Source: an uncultured Bacteroidales bacterium (lineage in GTDB: Bacteria > Bacteroidota > Bacteroidia > Bacteroidales > Paludibacteraceae). From it: 64,000 nt of DNA. Shown here one piece after another: positions 9,099 to 17,620 of this stretch (position 1 is its first letter; each line of letters begins with the position of its first letter). Made by a program: the position numbers and the translations under genes. The notes below the pieces were generated by a model. The model searched no databases. It was not told where the DNA came from and was given only the letters and a program-made list of their open reading frames with translations. The DNA is taken from positions 62,001-126,000 of the forward strand of contig CASDOZ010000001.1 of the NCBI GenBank assembly GCA_949282265.1, written 5' to 3'.

Positions 9099-10332
9099 AT
9101 TGCTTACTATTGTGTTTGATCAAAATAGTCGGATTTATGCGCAAATAAACGCCAGCCGAGAAGCTGATGCCGTTATTGATACTTTGCCGTATGCCGGAAG
9201 CATCGATCATGTCGGAAGCCAGTGGCTGGAAAATATCCACATCGACGCCTAATGCGAATCCTTTGCCCAATGAACGGGAATACTCTACGCCGTAATAAAG
9301 CAAATCCGGCTGCTCGAAAACTGTTCCTTCATATCTTGTGGATACGGAACCATAAAAAGGATTTCCAAACATGGATATGAAACGGTTGCAATGGTAATAT
9401 CCGGCTTTCAGCCTGAATTGGCGAATATCAGCGGCTACGCGCGCATACAAGGCATAGCCGCTATCGAATGGCCATATATGTCCGACCTGTTGGTAATAGA
9501 CAGCGTAGTCTGCTTCTACTTCTATCCGTTTCAGCCAGTTTCTGTTGATATTCCAAACGCCTGCAATTCCTGCCGCTCCGTTCATGAGGGTTTGTACGGA
9601 GTTGGTGTAAATCGTATCAATTTCGCCGCCTCTATGTTGCACCAATGCCTGAATTGGAAAATACAAGTGGAAACGTGAATTCGGCGGATTTACCTTAAAA
9701 CGTGATGATAATCCAACAGTAAATGCTTCTTGGTGCGTATCATCCTTAAAAATAAAACTTTGCCAATTAGCCCACAGATCCATATCAAACATGTTCCAAT
9801 CGAAAAGCAACTGCAGTCCGGTTTCAGGATCGCAAGTCAAGTTCAGTTCCGGATTGTACAAAGGTTCTATCAAACGATGGTTCGCTCCACCGTACAAATT
9901 ACCAAACACAATGGTAAAATGTTCCGAGAAATCAGCTTGAGCCCTGAAAAACGGTAGAATATGACTACCTCTCTGGTATTGATTGCCTTTCCATGTGGCA
10001 ATGTCCAGATAAGCCATGGAAGGATATTTGTTGGCACCATGGTAAAACAAAAAATGTCCACCAAGTTCCAATTTTATATTTTTCAGCGGATAATAAACCA
10101 GTTTAGGCTGCAGCCATAACCCGGGTAAAGAATAACCTTTCTGGTAAGCACCTTGATATTCGTTGTTTTTGGCAAAATTGAGGTTGTCTAATTCAAACAA
10201 TAATTGGCGTACACGTGTCGTGTCAATGCGGTATTCCGATTGATAAACCAAATCGGTAATCTGCCCGTTGGTGCGGTAGTGAAATCCTAGACAGAGAATA
10301 ATGCAAATTATATATGGCAGGTTTTTATTCAT
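9097..10332 (-). CDS. Predicted outer-membrane beta-barrel protein
   Basis: 411 residues from ATG 10332, chosen because the peptide from there begins MNKNLPYIICIILCLGF, a signal peptide, whereas the longer frame adds ten polar residues in front. The rest is rich in alternating aromatic/polar strands (IKLELGGHFLFYH, FTIVFGNLYGG, LLYYGVEYSRSLGKGFALGVDVD), as in an outer-membrane barrel. I do not recognise a named family. It stands alone, convergent with the zinc peptidase gene, and its stop overlaps that gene's terminator. Transported or bound ligands are unknown. Confidence 0.8.
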   Translation of the reverse strand: MNKNLPYIICIILCLGFHYRTNGQITDLVYQSEYRIDTTRVRQLLFELDNLNFAKNNEYQGAYQKGYSLPGLWLQPKLVYYPLKNIKLELGGHFLFYHGANKYPSMAYLDIATWKGNQYQRGSHILPFFRAQADFSEHFTIVFGNLYGGANHRLIEPLYNPELNLTCDPETGLQLLFDWNMFDMDLWANWQSFIFKDDTHQEAFTVGLSSRFKVNPPNSRFHLYFPIQALVQHRGGEIDTIYTNSVQTLMNGAAGIAGVWNINRNWLKRIEVEADYAVYYQQVGHIWPFDSGYALYARVAADIRQFRLKAGYYHCNRFISMFGNPFYGSVSTRYEGTVFEQPDLLYYGVEYSRSLGKGFALGVDVDIFQPLASDMIDASGIRQSINNGISFSAGVYLRINPTILIKHNSKQ

Positions 10333-10448
10333 GTGTTTTATTGTTTCCAGTTTCGGCTCCAACAGATGTACGATATGATTTTTTCGGAATAAATCCAGTT
10401 TGTATTATTTCATTGATTGTTATAATCTGCCTGTGTCTGGCAGATTCT

Positions 10449-11516
10449 TTATTCTTCCGGACTTTCTTGTTGTTGCCTGAATATTTCCTTTTGTTGTTCT
10501 ATTTCCTCCCGTAGCTGTTCGACAGTGGGCAGGTAGGTCAAGTATTTAGCCTGGAATAAACGCTCATTATCATGTAAGACAGAATAGCGGGCCATATCTT
10601 CGCTGGTTTCCGAACATAGTATAAGCCCGATTGTCGGATTATCGCCTTCAGTACGTTTCAAGTCATCGTACATTCTTACATACATGTCCATTTGCCCGAC
10701 ATCTTGGTGGGATATCCTTGAGGTCTTGAGGTCGATCAGCAAAAAACATTTGAGAATGTAATTGTAGAACACCAAATCGATGAAATAATCACCCATGTCT
10801 GTCTTTATATGTTGTTGACGTGCTACAAATGCGTATCCTTTTCCTAATTCCAATACGAATTTTTGCAGATGGGTGATAATTGCAGATTCAAGTTTGGTTT
10901 CAGAGAAATCCGGATTGGAAGAAAGTCCCAAAAATTCTGCTACAATTGGATTTTTGATAAACTCCAGTTTGTCCTGCTGGAATGTTGCGGTTAATTGTTG
11001 CATTTCATTTTCTACCGCTTGTTTGTTTTGTGATTGCAACAATCGATAATAGTATTGGGAAGCAATATTCCTGTCAAGCGTCCGGACGCTCCAGCATTCG
11101 TTCATAGCTTCTTGCAAATACCAGTCGCGTGCGGTCTTGTCGGTTACCCGCAGCAATGAACGATAGTGTGTCCAAGAAAGCAAATGAAATTTTGTACTCA
11201 CTGAGTCCAAAATGTCTGGGAATGCTTTATAAAAACGGACGAACTTATATAAAGAGCTGAAATCGAATCCTTTTCCATATTTCAGGGTTAAGAATTCCGC
11301 CAGCCGTTTGACAATCTCTTTTCCATATTCAGCCCGGTTCTCACCTTGCAATTCCTCTTCGGCAATACGTTTTCCCAACAACCAGTTGCGTTGGATCATT
11401 GCCACGTTGACAGCCTGATACGCATAATTACGTGTCTGTTCAATGATGTTTTGTACATCTTTGAATATATCGTCGCTGTTGTTTATGGAGGATAATATTT
11501 CAATATCTTTTTTCAT
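10449..11516 (-). CDS. DUF1016 / YhcG-type PD-(D/E)XK nuclease family protein
   Basis: 355 residues. The N-terminal half (ARDWYLQEA, WSVRTLDRNI) matches the DUF1016 N-terminal region. The C-terminal half contains GDYFIDLVFYN and CFLLIDLKT, the Asp and D-x-K pattern of a PD-(D/E)XK nuclease, with Asp in place of the more common Glu before L-K. Such proteins occur alone or beside type I restriction systems; no restriction genes are seen here. The reported open frame begins at a TTG, but ATG 11516 is the sensible start. A -7 element TATATTTG at 11523-11530 ends only 6 nt before this ATG, so the transcript may be leaderless. Confidence 0.88.
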   Translation of the reverse strand: MKKDIEILSSINNSDDIFKDVQNIIEQTRNYAYQAVNVAMIQRNWLLGKRIAEEELQGENRAEYGKEIVKRLAEFLTLKYGKGFDFSSLYKFVRFYKAFPDILDSVSTKFHLLSWTHYRSLLRVTDKTARDWYLQEAMNECWSVRTLDRNIASQYYYRLLQSQNKQAVENEMQQLTATFQQDKLEFIKNPIVAEFLGLSSNPDFSETKLESAIITHLQKFVLELGKGYAFVARQQHIKTDMGDYFIDLVFYNYILKCFLLIDLKTSRISHQDVGQMDMYVRMYDDLKRTEGDNPTIGLILCSETSEDMARYSVLHDNERLFQAKYLTYLPTVEQLREEIEQQKEIFRQQQESPEE

Positions 11517-11522
11517 GTCCGA

Positions 11523-11530
11523 CAAATATA
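11523..11530 (-). promoter_or_regulatory. Promoter -7 element of the DUF1016 gene
   Basis: Minus-strand TATATTTG fits TAnnTTTG. With 6 nt between it and ATG 11516, initiation at the normal distance would give a leaderless mRNA. Confidence 0.5.
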
Positions 11531-11618
11531 CTGTTTTTATCCGGAATAGAAATCAATAAAGGCATTTTTACAGATGTCATAACAGTACAAAAGTTGGAAA
11601 GTTCGGGTAGTGAACAAT

Positions 11619-11654
11619 AAAAGCCGATACAGAACAGTTTCCATATCGGCTTTT
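11619..11654. terminator. Terminator of the Rnf operon (bidirectional form)
   Basis: AAAAGCCGATA pairs perfectly with TATCGGCTTTT across a 14-nt loop. A-run and T-run on both sides make it usable in either direction. It closes the rnfA end of the operon. Confidence 0.9.
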
Positions 11655-11680
11655 AAGCATTATTTAACCGTCATGTTTTC

Positions 11681-12277
11681 TTACACAACGCCGGAGAAGC
11701 CCATGAACGCCATGGCCAGCAAGCCGGCTACAATCAGGGCAATCGGAGTTCCTTCCAGGCCTTTCGGGATATTGGAGAAACGCAATTGTTCACGGATGCC
11801 GGCAAACAGTACCAACGCGAGCCCGAAACCGATAGCTGTCGCAATGGCGAATACGACGCCAGCCAACAGGTTCGGTTCCATGCCTTCCGGCAATTTATAC
11901 GTGCCGTCTGCTACCAGAATGGCAACACCGAGGATACAGCAGTTGGTTGTAATCAGCGGCAGGAACACACCCAAGGCTTGATAAAGCGACGGTGAAACCT
12001 TTTTCAGAATGATTTCCACCAATTGCACCAAAGCGGCTATAACCAGAATGAATACCAGAGTTTGCAAATATTGTATGCCGAAGGCTTCAAGCACGTGTTT
12101 TTGTAGCAGGTAAGTAATTATGGTAGCCAACGTAAGTACGAACGTTACGGCTGCGCTCATTCCTAATGCCGTATCTATTTTTTTGGAAACACCCAAGAAA
12201 GGACAGATTCCCAAAAATTGCGATAACACGATATTGTTTACCAATACGGCGCTTACAATAATCAATAAATAAACCAT
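11681..12277 (-). CDS. rnfA: Rnf electron transport complex subunit A
   Basis: 198 residues of almost entirely hydrophobic sequence, about six membrane helices. [18 protein letters not shown] near the N-terminus is the conserved RnfA/NqrE motif in which Cys contributes to the intramembrane iron site shared with RnfE. It is the last gene of RseC-RnfBCDGEA and sits just before the terminator. The complex couples electron flow between reduced ferredoxin and NAD+ to Na+ or H+ movement across the inner membrane. The gap to rnfE is 37 bases. Confidence 0.96.
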   Translation of the reverse strand: MVYLLIIVSAVLVNNIVLSQFLGICPFLGVSKKIDTALGMSAAVTFVLTLATIITYLLQKHVLEAFGIQYLQTLVFILVIAALVQLVEIILKKVSPSLYQALGVFLPLITTNCCILGVAILVADGTYKLPEGMEPNLLAGVVFAIATAIGFGLALVLFAGIREQLRFSNIPKGLEGTPIALIVAGLLAMAFMGFSGVV

Positions 12278-12314
12278 ATCAAAATGTTTTTAGTAGATAC
12301 TTAATTTGAGATAT

Positions 12315-12899
12315 TTATGCCTTGCGTATTTTGTTTACAATGGCAATCAGATAGCCCAGAGCGATAAATGCGCCGGGAGCCAATACGAAAACAAGCGCAC
12401 CGTAGTTTTCCGAGAACACGGTCATCGAGAACACTTTTCCTGTGCCCAACAATTCGCGGATAGCGCCCAACAGTGTCAACGCAAAGGTGAATCCGAGTCC
12501 GATTCCCACGCCGTCGAGGGCGGAATACCAGGCATTGTTCTTGGCGGCAAATGCTTCCGCACGTCCCAGAACGATACAGTTCACTACGATCAGCGGGATA
12601 AACAATCCCAACGTTTCATAAATGGCCGGAACGTAGGCTTCCATGCACATTTGCAAAACCGATACAAATGCGGCTATGACTACCACATAGGCAGGGATAC
12701 GCACTTTGTCGGGAACCAGATTTTTGATTAACGAAATCACCACGTTGGAGCAAATCAGCACGAAAGTCGTGGCAAGACCCATGCTCATGCCGTTAATGGC
12801 AGACGAAGTTGTTCCCAACGTAGGACACATGCCTAACAGCAAAACGAATGTCGGGTTTTCTGTGACCAGTCCGTTCAATATGACTTTTAAACTTTTCAT
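12315..12899 (-). CDS. rnfE: Rnf electron transport complex subunit E
   Basis: 194 residues, about six membrane helices. It carries NPTFVLLLGMCPTLGTTSSA, the paralogue of the RnfA motif with its conserved Cys, and IPLIVVNCIVLGRAEAFA in the middle, typical of RnfE/NqrD. RnfA and RnfE pair in the membrane with inverted topology. The stop of rnfG is 3 bases upstream, so translation is likely coupled. Confidence 0.96.
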   Translation of the reverse strand: MKSLKVILNGLVTENPTFVLLLGMCPTLGTTSSAINGMSMGLATTFVLICSNVVISLIKNLVPDKVRIPAYVVVIAAFVSVLQMCMEAYVPAIYETLGLFIPLIVVNCIVLGRAEAFAAKNNAWYSALDGVGIGLGFTFALTLLGAIRELLGTGKVFSMTVFSENYGALVFVLAPGAFIALGYLIAIVNKIRKA

Positions 12900-12902
12900 A
12901 TC

Positions 12903-13574
12903 TTATTCATTTAATGCGTTAATACTATCAGTTGGAACTTGTACGGTGTCTGCAACAGCCGATGCTACGCTATCGGTTGCAATATGCTGTGTTGCACCGC
13001 TTACGACATTGACTGCCGGTGCGCCGCTGTTAGCGGCATAGGCATTATAGGCCAGATTCACAGCAGCCAAAAATGCGCGTGAACTGATGGTTGCGGCCGT
13101 GATGGCATCCACTTCGCCGCCGTCTTTGGTTACGGTCAGCTTGTTCTTTTCCGGATTTTTACCTTTGATGTTCTGGTTGTTCTTGTCTGTTTTGAACCAG
13201 TCCACCATTTTTGTGCCGAGCCCCGGGGTTTCTGCTTGTTGCAGGATAGCGTAGTCGATGATGTTGCCTTCCTTGTCGAAACCGACCATGATTTTGATTT
13301 TGCCTCCGAAACCGTTTGTTTCCGACTCGACGGCTGCACCTACAAATGCATCGCCTTGGTAGGCCTTGTGCACTAGAAGGCCGTTCACTGTTTCATCTTC
13401 CAGGCGGTCAAAACCATTCAATACCTGCTGGATGGCAGCTTGTTGTTTTTCGGCTTTGGCTATCGCAATGGGTTCTTCGGTTACCGTATATACGGCTCCC
13501 AATACGCCGGCGGCAATCAACGAAATGATTGTGAGCACCAGCACCATATTTTTAAAATTCGATTCCAGTTTCAT
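12903..13574 (-). CDS. rnfG: Rnf electron transport complex subunit G (FMN-binding)
   Basis: 223 residues. One N-terminal membrane helix (residues about 10-30), then a periplasmic FMN-binding domain with VDAITAATISSRAF, the motif whose Thr holds FMN covalently in RnfG/NqrC. The last 40 residues are an Ala/Val/Ser-rich tail beyond the domain. I chose ATG 13574: an upstream in-frame ATG overlaps the rnfD stop, but the bases between encode AAGGAGA ideally placed for 13574. This is one of few clear Shine-Dalgarno sequences in the window. Confidence 0.95.
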   Translation of the reverse strand: MKLESNFKNMVLVLTIISLIAAGVLGAVYTVTEEPIAIAKAEKQQAAIQQVLNGFDRLEDETVNGLLVHKAYQGDAFVGAAVESETNGFGGKIKIMVGFDKEGNIIDYAILQQAETPGLGTKMVDWFKTDKNNQNIKGKNPEKNKLTVTKDGGEVDAITAATISSRAFLAAVNLAYNAYAANSGAPAVNVVSGATQHIATDSVASAVADTVQVPTDSINALNE

Positions 13575-13588
13575 ATTTTTGTCTCCTT

Positions 13589-14557
13589 TCATTTCGTTTT
13601 ATTTTCGCCGAAACGTTTCGGGCGGATATAAGTGTTCAACAACGGTGTAACCGCATTCATAATCAGAATGGCGAATGACATGCCTTCCGGATAGGAACCC
13701 CATACGCGGATTACAACGGTTATGATACCGATTCCGATACCGTAAATGATTTGTCCTAACGGAGTCATGGGCGAGGTCACGTAATCCGTTGCCATGAAAA
13801 TGGAACCTAACATCAGACCGCCGGTCAATAAGTGCATCAGCGGGTTCATGGACATTGCCGGATCTACCAGCCAGATAATGCCCGTAAATACAAACACGGT
13901 GGCCAGAATGCTGACAGGAATGTGCCAGGTAATGGTTCGTGTATAAATCAGGTAAATACCGCCCAACAGCAATGCAATGGCGGAGACTTCACCCAATGAA
14001 CCGCCCATGTTGCCGATGAACATGTCCAGCAGTTGCGGCATGGCTTCCGCGCCTTTTTCCTTGATCAGTGAAAGCGGCGTTGCGGCAGTCTCTGCATCCA
14101 GATATTGCATGTTCCATGTAATCGGACGCGGCCAGGTTGTCATGGCTGCTGGGAATGAGATAAGTAAGAACACGCGGCCAACCAAAGCCGGGTTGAACGG
14201 GTTTTGTCCCAAGCCGCCGAACGACATTTTGCCTATACCGATGGCAACCAATGCACCGATGACAACCATCCATACAGGCAGGTTGGATGGCAGGTTGAAG
14301 CCTAACAGCAAACCGGTCAGGATGGCGGAGCAGTCGCCTATGGTCGGTTTTTGTTTGAGTAAGAACCGTTGAATCAAATATTCGAACAGCACACAAGCTA
14401 CAATAGCTGTCAGGCTGACAATGAACGCGCCCAAACCGAAATAGAACAATGACACCAGATAGGCCGGAATGAGGGCGTATATGACGTTCAGCATGTTTTT
14501 CTTGACCGAATCGCCGCTATGTACGTGCGGAGATGGCGAAACAATTAATTTATTCAT
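13589..14557 (-). CDS. rnfD: Rnf electron transport complex subunit D
   Basis: 322 residues, the usual size, polytopic. SPSPHVHSGDSVKKNM at the N-terminus and FGGLGQNPFNPALVGRVFL in the middle are characteristic of RnfD/NqrB. The FMN-carrying Thr lies in the region FMATDYVTSPMTPLG, which also holds the conserved ion-pathway helices. Between rnfC (20 bases upstream) and rnfG (overlapping leader) in the operon. Confidence 0.96.
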   Translation of the reverse strand: MNKLIVSPSPHVHSGDSVKKNMLNVIYALIPAYLVSLFYFGLGAFIVSLTAIVACVLFEYLIQRFLLKQKPTIGDCSAILTGLLLGFNLPSNLPVWMVVIGALVAIGIGKMSFGGLGQNPFNPALVGRVFLLISFPAAMTTWPRPITWNMQYLDAETAATPLSLIKEKGAEAMPQLLDMFIGNMGGSLGEVSAIALLLGGIYLIYTRTITWHIPVSILATVFVFTGIIWLVDPAMSMNPLMHLLTGGLMLGSIFMATDYVTSPMTPLGQIIYGIGIGIITVVIRVWGSYPEGMSFAILIMNAVTPLLNTYIRPKRFGENKTK

Positions 14558-14577
14558 ATATTTCCTTGATTTTCAAA

Positions 14578-15912
14578 TTATTTTTTCATGTTCCGTGCAC
14601 GGATTATGCCGCCCACTTTATTTTTCCCCATACGGATGTAATCGAGCAATGGCCGATTGCTTGGACAAGTGAACAGGCAGCAACCACATTCGATACAGTC
14701 CATAACGTTGTGCTTTTCCATTTCGTCCCACATGTTCTTGCCGGCCAATCTTGCCAGCAGGTAGGGTTCAAGTCCCATGGGGCAGACGGAAACGCATTTG
14801 GCGCAACGTATGCAGTTTTGGGGTTCCGGGCGCGTTGATTCGGATTCCTGCATGATCAACACACCTGATATGCGCTTGTTGGCAGGCATGTCGGTGCTGC
14901 TCATGGCGCGTCCCATCATCGGGCCTCCGGCAATGATTTTACCGGTATTTTCAGGAATACCTCCGGCCATGGCGATTACATCGTTCAGCGGCGTGCCGAA
15001 ACGGACTTGGAAGTTGCCGGGCTTGTTCACGCTTTTTCCCGTAACGGTAATGACGCGGTCAATCAACGGCCTGTTTTTCTGCACGGCCTGGTAAACGGCA
15101 TATACGGTGGCCACGTTTTGCACGACGGCACCGACCTCAATAGGCAGTGCACCGCTCGGAACTTGACGGCCGATACATGCGTCAATCAATTGTTTTTCAC
15201 CTCCTTGCGGATATTTCAGTTTAAGCGGCTGAACCTCGATGCCCATTTGGCGCGAAACAGTTTTCTGCATCAATTCAATGGCATCGGGTTTGTTGTTTTC
15301 TATGCCGATAATGGCACGTTGTATTTTCAGTGCCTTCATCAGGATGGTGACGCCGATAACAATTTCTTCCGCGTGTTCCATCATTAACTGGTGGTCGCAG
15401 GTCAGGTAAGGCTCGCACTCTACGGCATTCACAATCAACACCTCGGCAACCTTGCCCGGGGGCGGTGTCAGTTTTACCTGCGTCGGGAAGCAGGCGCCTC
15501 CCAAACCGACAATACCAGCATCGGCAATCTTTTTTACGATTTCTTCCGGGGTGTATGTGCAACTCGTCAAAAGTTTCTCGCTACGGTCTATTTCCGGCAG
15601 CCATTCATCGCCTTCCACGTCAATGAAGATAGCGGGCATTTTCATTCCCCAGGCATCGATGGCCGTATCGATTTTGGCTACTTTGCCGGAAACCGGCGAG
15701 TGCACGTTTGCCGATACAAATCCGCCTGCTTGGGCGATTAGTTGTCCGACTTTCACTTCCGCGCCTTTTTCCACAACAGGGACAGCAGGCGCACCCAAGT
15801 GTTGCGAAAGCGGGATTATAGCCTGCTTGGGCAGCGGGACTACTTGGATTTTTTGTCCGGCCGAGAGTTTGTTTTCTTTCGGATGGACACCACCTATTCT
15901 AAATGTTTTCAT
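14578..15912 (-). CDS. rnfC: Rnf electron transport complex subunit C (NADH-binding, two [4Fe-4S])
   Basis: 444 residues. The N-terminal barrel-sandwich part contains PLSQHLGAPAVPVV; the Rossmann-like flavin/NADH region contains GIVGLGGACFPTQVK and VNAVECEPYL. The C-terminal ferredoxin part has CIRCAKCVSVCP and CIECGCCLFTCP, two four-cysteine [4Fe-4S] sites. It ends soon after these motifs, so it lacks the long Ala/Lys-rich tail of the E. coli protein. It passes electrons between NAD(H) and the flavin subunits at the inner face of the membrane. Confidence 0.97.
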   Translation of the reverse strand: MKTFRIGGVHPKENKLSAGQKIQVVPLPKQAIIPLSQHLGAPAVPVVEKGAEVKVGQLIAQAGGFVSANVHSPVSGKVAKIDTAIDAWGMKMPAIFIDVEGDEWLPEIDRSEKLLTSCTYTPEEIVKKIADAGIVGLGGACFPTQVKLTPPPGKVAEVLIVNAVECEPYLTCDHQLMMEHAEEIVIGVTILMKALKIQRAIIGIENNKPDAIELMQKTVSRQMGIEVQPLKLKYPQGGEKQLIDACIGRQVPSGALPIEVGAVVQNVATVYAVYQAVQKNRPLIDRVITVTGKSVNKPGNFQVRFGTPLNDVIAMAGGIPENTGKIIAGGPMMGRAMSSTDMPANKRISGVLIMQESESTRPEPQNCIRCAKCVSVCPMGLEPYLLARLAGKNMWDEMEKHNVMDCIECGCCLFTCPSNRPLLDYIRMGKNKVGGIIRARNMKK

Positions 15913-15946
15913 CTTAGTTATAGAAGTTTGATTTTGTCAGTTTGGA

Positions 15947-16954
15947 TTATGCTTGTTGATTGTCTGTTTTTTCCGGAGCAGTATTCGCAATTACTTCTGT
16001 TTTTACCGGTTCAGTTTTCACTTCTGCCTTTGCTACTTCTGGCTTCGGTGCTTCCGTTTTTACCGGCTCTGCCTTTACGGTTTCCTGTTTGGGAATTTCC
16101 GTTTTTGGGGCTTCGGGTTTCGGGGCTTGTGGTGCACGTGGCGGGAAATTCAGCTCGTGGATGGCGCCTGTCGGGCAAACGGCTACGCACTTGCGGCACA
16201 AGCGGCATTTGGTAAAGTCGATGTAGGCCAGGTTGTTTTCCACGGTGATGGCGCCGAACGGGCATTCCTTGGCACATTTGCCGCAACCGATACAAGCAGC
16301 CGTACAGGCTTTACGTGCCATGGCTCCTTTGTCCTTGTTTACGCAGCTGACGAATATGCGGCGCGATTTCGGCCCTTTTTTGCGCAGTTCGATGACGTTT
16401 TTCGGGCAAGCCTTGACACAAGCACCGCACGCCGTACATTTTTCATCGTCCACTTCGGGCAGCAGGGTGTCCGGATTGATTTTGATAGCGCCGAACTGAC
16501 ATGCGGCAACGCAGTCGCCATAACCAAGGCAACCGAACGAGCAACCGGTTTCGCCGCCGTAGAGGTTAGCAACAATTTGGCAGGAAGAAGCACCATCGTA
16601 GCGGTTGTTGCGCGGACGGTTGGCACATGTGCCGTTGCAACGTACGACAGCTACCATCGGGTCGGCAGCTGCAACGGTACGGCCGAGAATATCAGCCACT
16701 TTTGCCATAGTAGGAGCACCGCCGACCGGACAAAGCAGGCCATCCATAGTTTCCGCTTTCACACAGCCTTCGGCAAATCCTCTGCAACCAGGGAATCCGC
16801 AACCACCGCAGTTGGCACCCGGAAGCACGGCTTCCACTTCATCGATACGCGGATCTTCATACACTTTGAATTTTTGGGCAACAAAAAACAGAATGACGGC
16901 AGCCAGGCAGCCGATCACGCCCAAAGTAATTAATGATACAACTATTAAATTCAT
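15947..16954 (-). CDS. rnfB: Rnf electron transport complex subunit B (ferredoxin-type) with long P/K/E tail
   Basis: 335 residues from ATG 16954; the longer open frame adds 22 residues ahead of the membrane anchor and is unlikely. Residues 3-25 are a membrane helix. C49, C52 and C57 in CGGCGFPGC begin the N-terminal [4Fe-4S] domain. Several further cluster motifs follow: CTACGACVKACP, CIGCGKCAKECP and CRLCRKCVAVCP. The last 65 residues are a repetitive Pro/Lys/Glu tail (PKPEAPKTEIPKQE), unusually long for RnfB and likely disordered. It is the entry subunit for electrons from reduced ferredoxin. Confidence 0.96.
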   Translation of the reverse strand: MNLIVVSLITLGVIGCLAAVILFFVAQKFKVYEDPRIDEVEAVLPGANCGGCGFPGCRGFAEGCVKAETMDGLLCPVGGAPTMAKVADILGRTVAAADPMVAVVRCNGTCANRPRNNRYDGASSCQIVANLYGGETGCSFGCLGYGDCVAACQFGAIKINPDTLLPEVDDEKCTACGACVKACPKNVIELRKKGPKSRRIFVSCVNKDKGAMARKACTAACIGCGKCAKECPFGAITVENNLAYIDFTKCRLCRKCVAVCPTGAIHELNFPPRAPQAPKPEAPKTEIPKQETVKAEPVKTEAPKPEVAKAEVKTEPVKTEVIANTAPEKTDNQQA

Positions 16955-17043
16955 TTTTTTATGTATAGAATTGATAGAAATTAGTTTGTCATTTTCAACA
17001 GTTTTGCAACTTTCCTTCAAACTTCACACATCGTGAGTTCCTG

Positions 17044-17466
17044 TCATGTTTCTTTCACGGCATAAAAGACAAATTCTTTTTGCAGCTTGCCTTTGAAAAA
17101 TGATAGGATTATGTAGTACGGAATCAATACCGCCAACGCGATTGTTCCCGTAACCGCTTCTTTGTCAATAAATACTCCTGCGACCGCCAATGTTATGAGA
17201 ATTAGCAGAAAGGGAATGACAAAAGCGAGCAATACGGCTTTCAGCCCCAATCGCTGCTGTGCATATACTTTCACCTTGTCGCCGGCTTGGAGTGTTTCCA
17301 TGGCTTGTGCGTTGATGATTTTTTCCGTTTTGTCCGCGGCTGTGCATACACCTTGTGCGTGGCAGCCTGCACATGCAGAGTTCTGGACAATCAATACTTG
17401 AACTGAATTTCCGGAAATACTTTGTATAATTCCCTCATGTTCAATAAGTTTCTCTCGTTTTGCCAT
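17044..17466 (-). CDS. rseC: SoxR-reducing system protein RseC family
   Basis: 140 residues, first gene of the Rnf operon as is typical in Bacteroidota. The N-terminal part has SACAGCHAQGVC, cysteines fitting an Fe-S or redox site, then two membrane helices (about 75-120). The family is linked to Rnf/Rsx complexes and to reduction of SoxR in E. coli, where RseC is one component; no soxR is seen here. Start: an in-frame ATG at 17490 overlaps the promoter -7 element, so ATG 17466 is used, giving a leader of about 15 nt. Confidence 0.92.
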   Translation of the reverse strand: MAKREKLIEHEGIIQSISGNSVQVLIVQNSACAGCHAQGVCTAADKTEKIINAQAMETLQAGDKVKVYAQQRLGLKAVLLAFVIPFLLILITLAVAGVFIDKEAVTGTIALAVLIPYYIILSFFKGKLQKEFVFYAVKET

Positions 17467-17487
17467 CTCCACTTTGCAATTTGACTG

Positions 17488-17519
17488 CAAAAGTACATAA
17501 ATAATTTAATTTGTCCAAA
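17488..17519 (-). promoter_or_regulatory. Promoter of the RseC-Rnf operon
   Basis: On the minus strand TTTG (17519-17516), a spacer of exactly 20 nt, then TACTTTTG (17495-17488). This is a full match to the Bacteroidota housekeeping promoter TTTG-N19/21-TAnnTTTG and fixes the start of rseC. Confidence 0.85.
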
Positions 17520-17589
17520 AAATGGGGGCTTTCATGTCTTGAAATAGTCTGTTGCCTTGCGCCATTGATATTTCTTTGCAAAAAATCGC

Positions 17590-17597
17590 TACCTTTG
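17590..17597 (+). promoter_or_regulatory. Promoter -7 element of the hemerythrin-LuxR operon
   Basis: TACCTTTG, 23 nt before ATG 17621, with a partial -33 ATTG at 17564-17567 and a 22-nt spacer. It diverges from the Rnf promoter about 70 bases away, so the two operons could share regulation. Confidence 0.55.
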
Positions 17598-17620
17598 CGG
17601 CGAACCCTTAATAGAAAACT

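Noticed and set aside
13574-13592. Longer rnfG start overlapping the rnfD stop
   Set aside because: The bases involved form the Shine-Dalgarno AAGGAGA for ATG 13574.
14760-14780. GGTTCAAGTCCC resembling a tRNA T-arm
   Set aside because: It is within the conserved ferredoxin-domain coding sequence of rnfC and no acceptor or anticodon arms surround it.
17044-17490. rseC start at 17490
   Set aside because: That ATG overlaps the -7 element of a perfect promoter, so it would not be transcribed.
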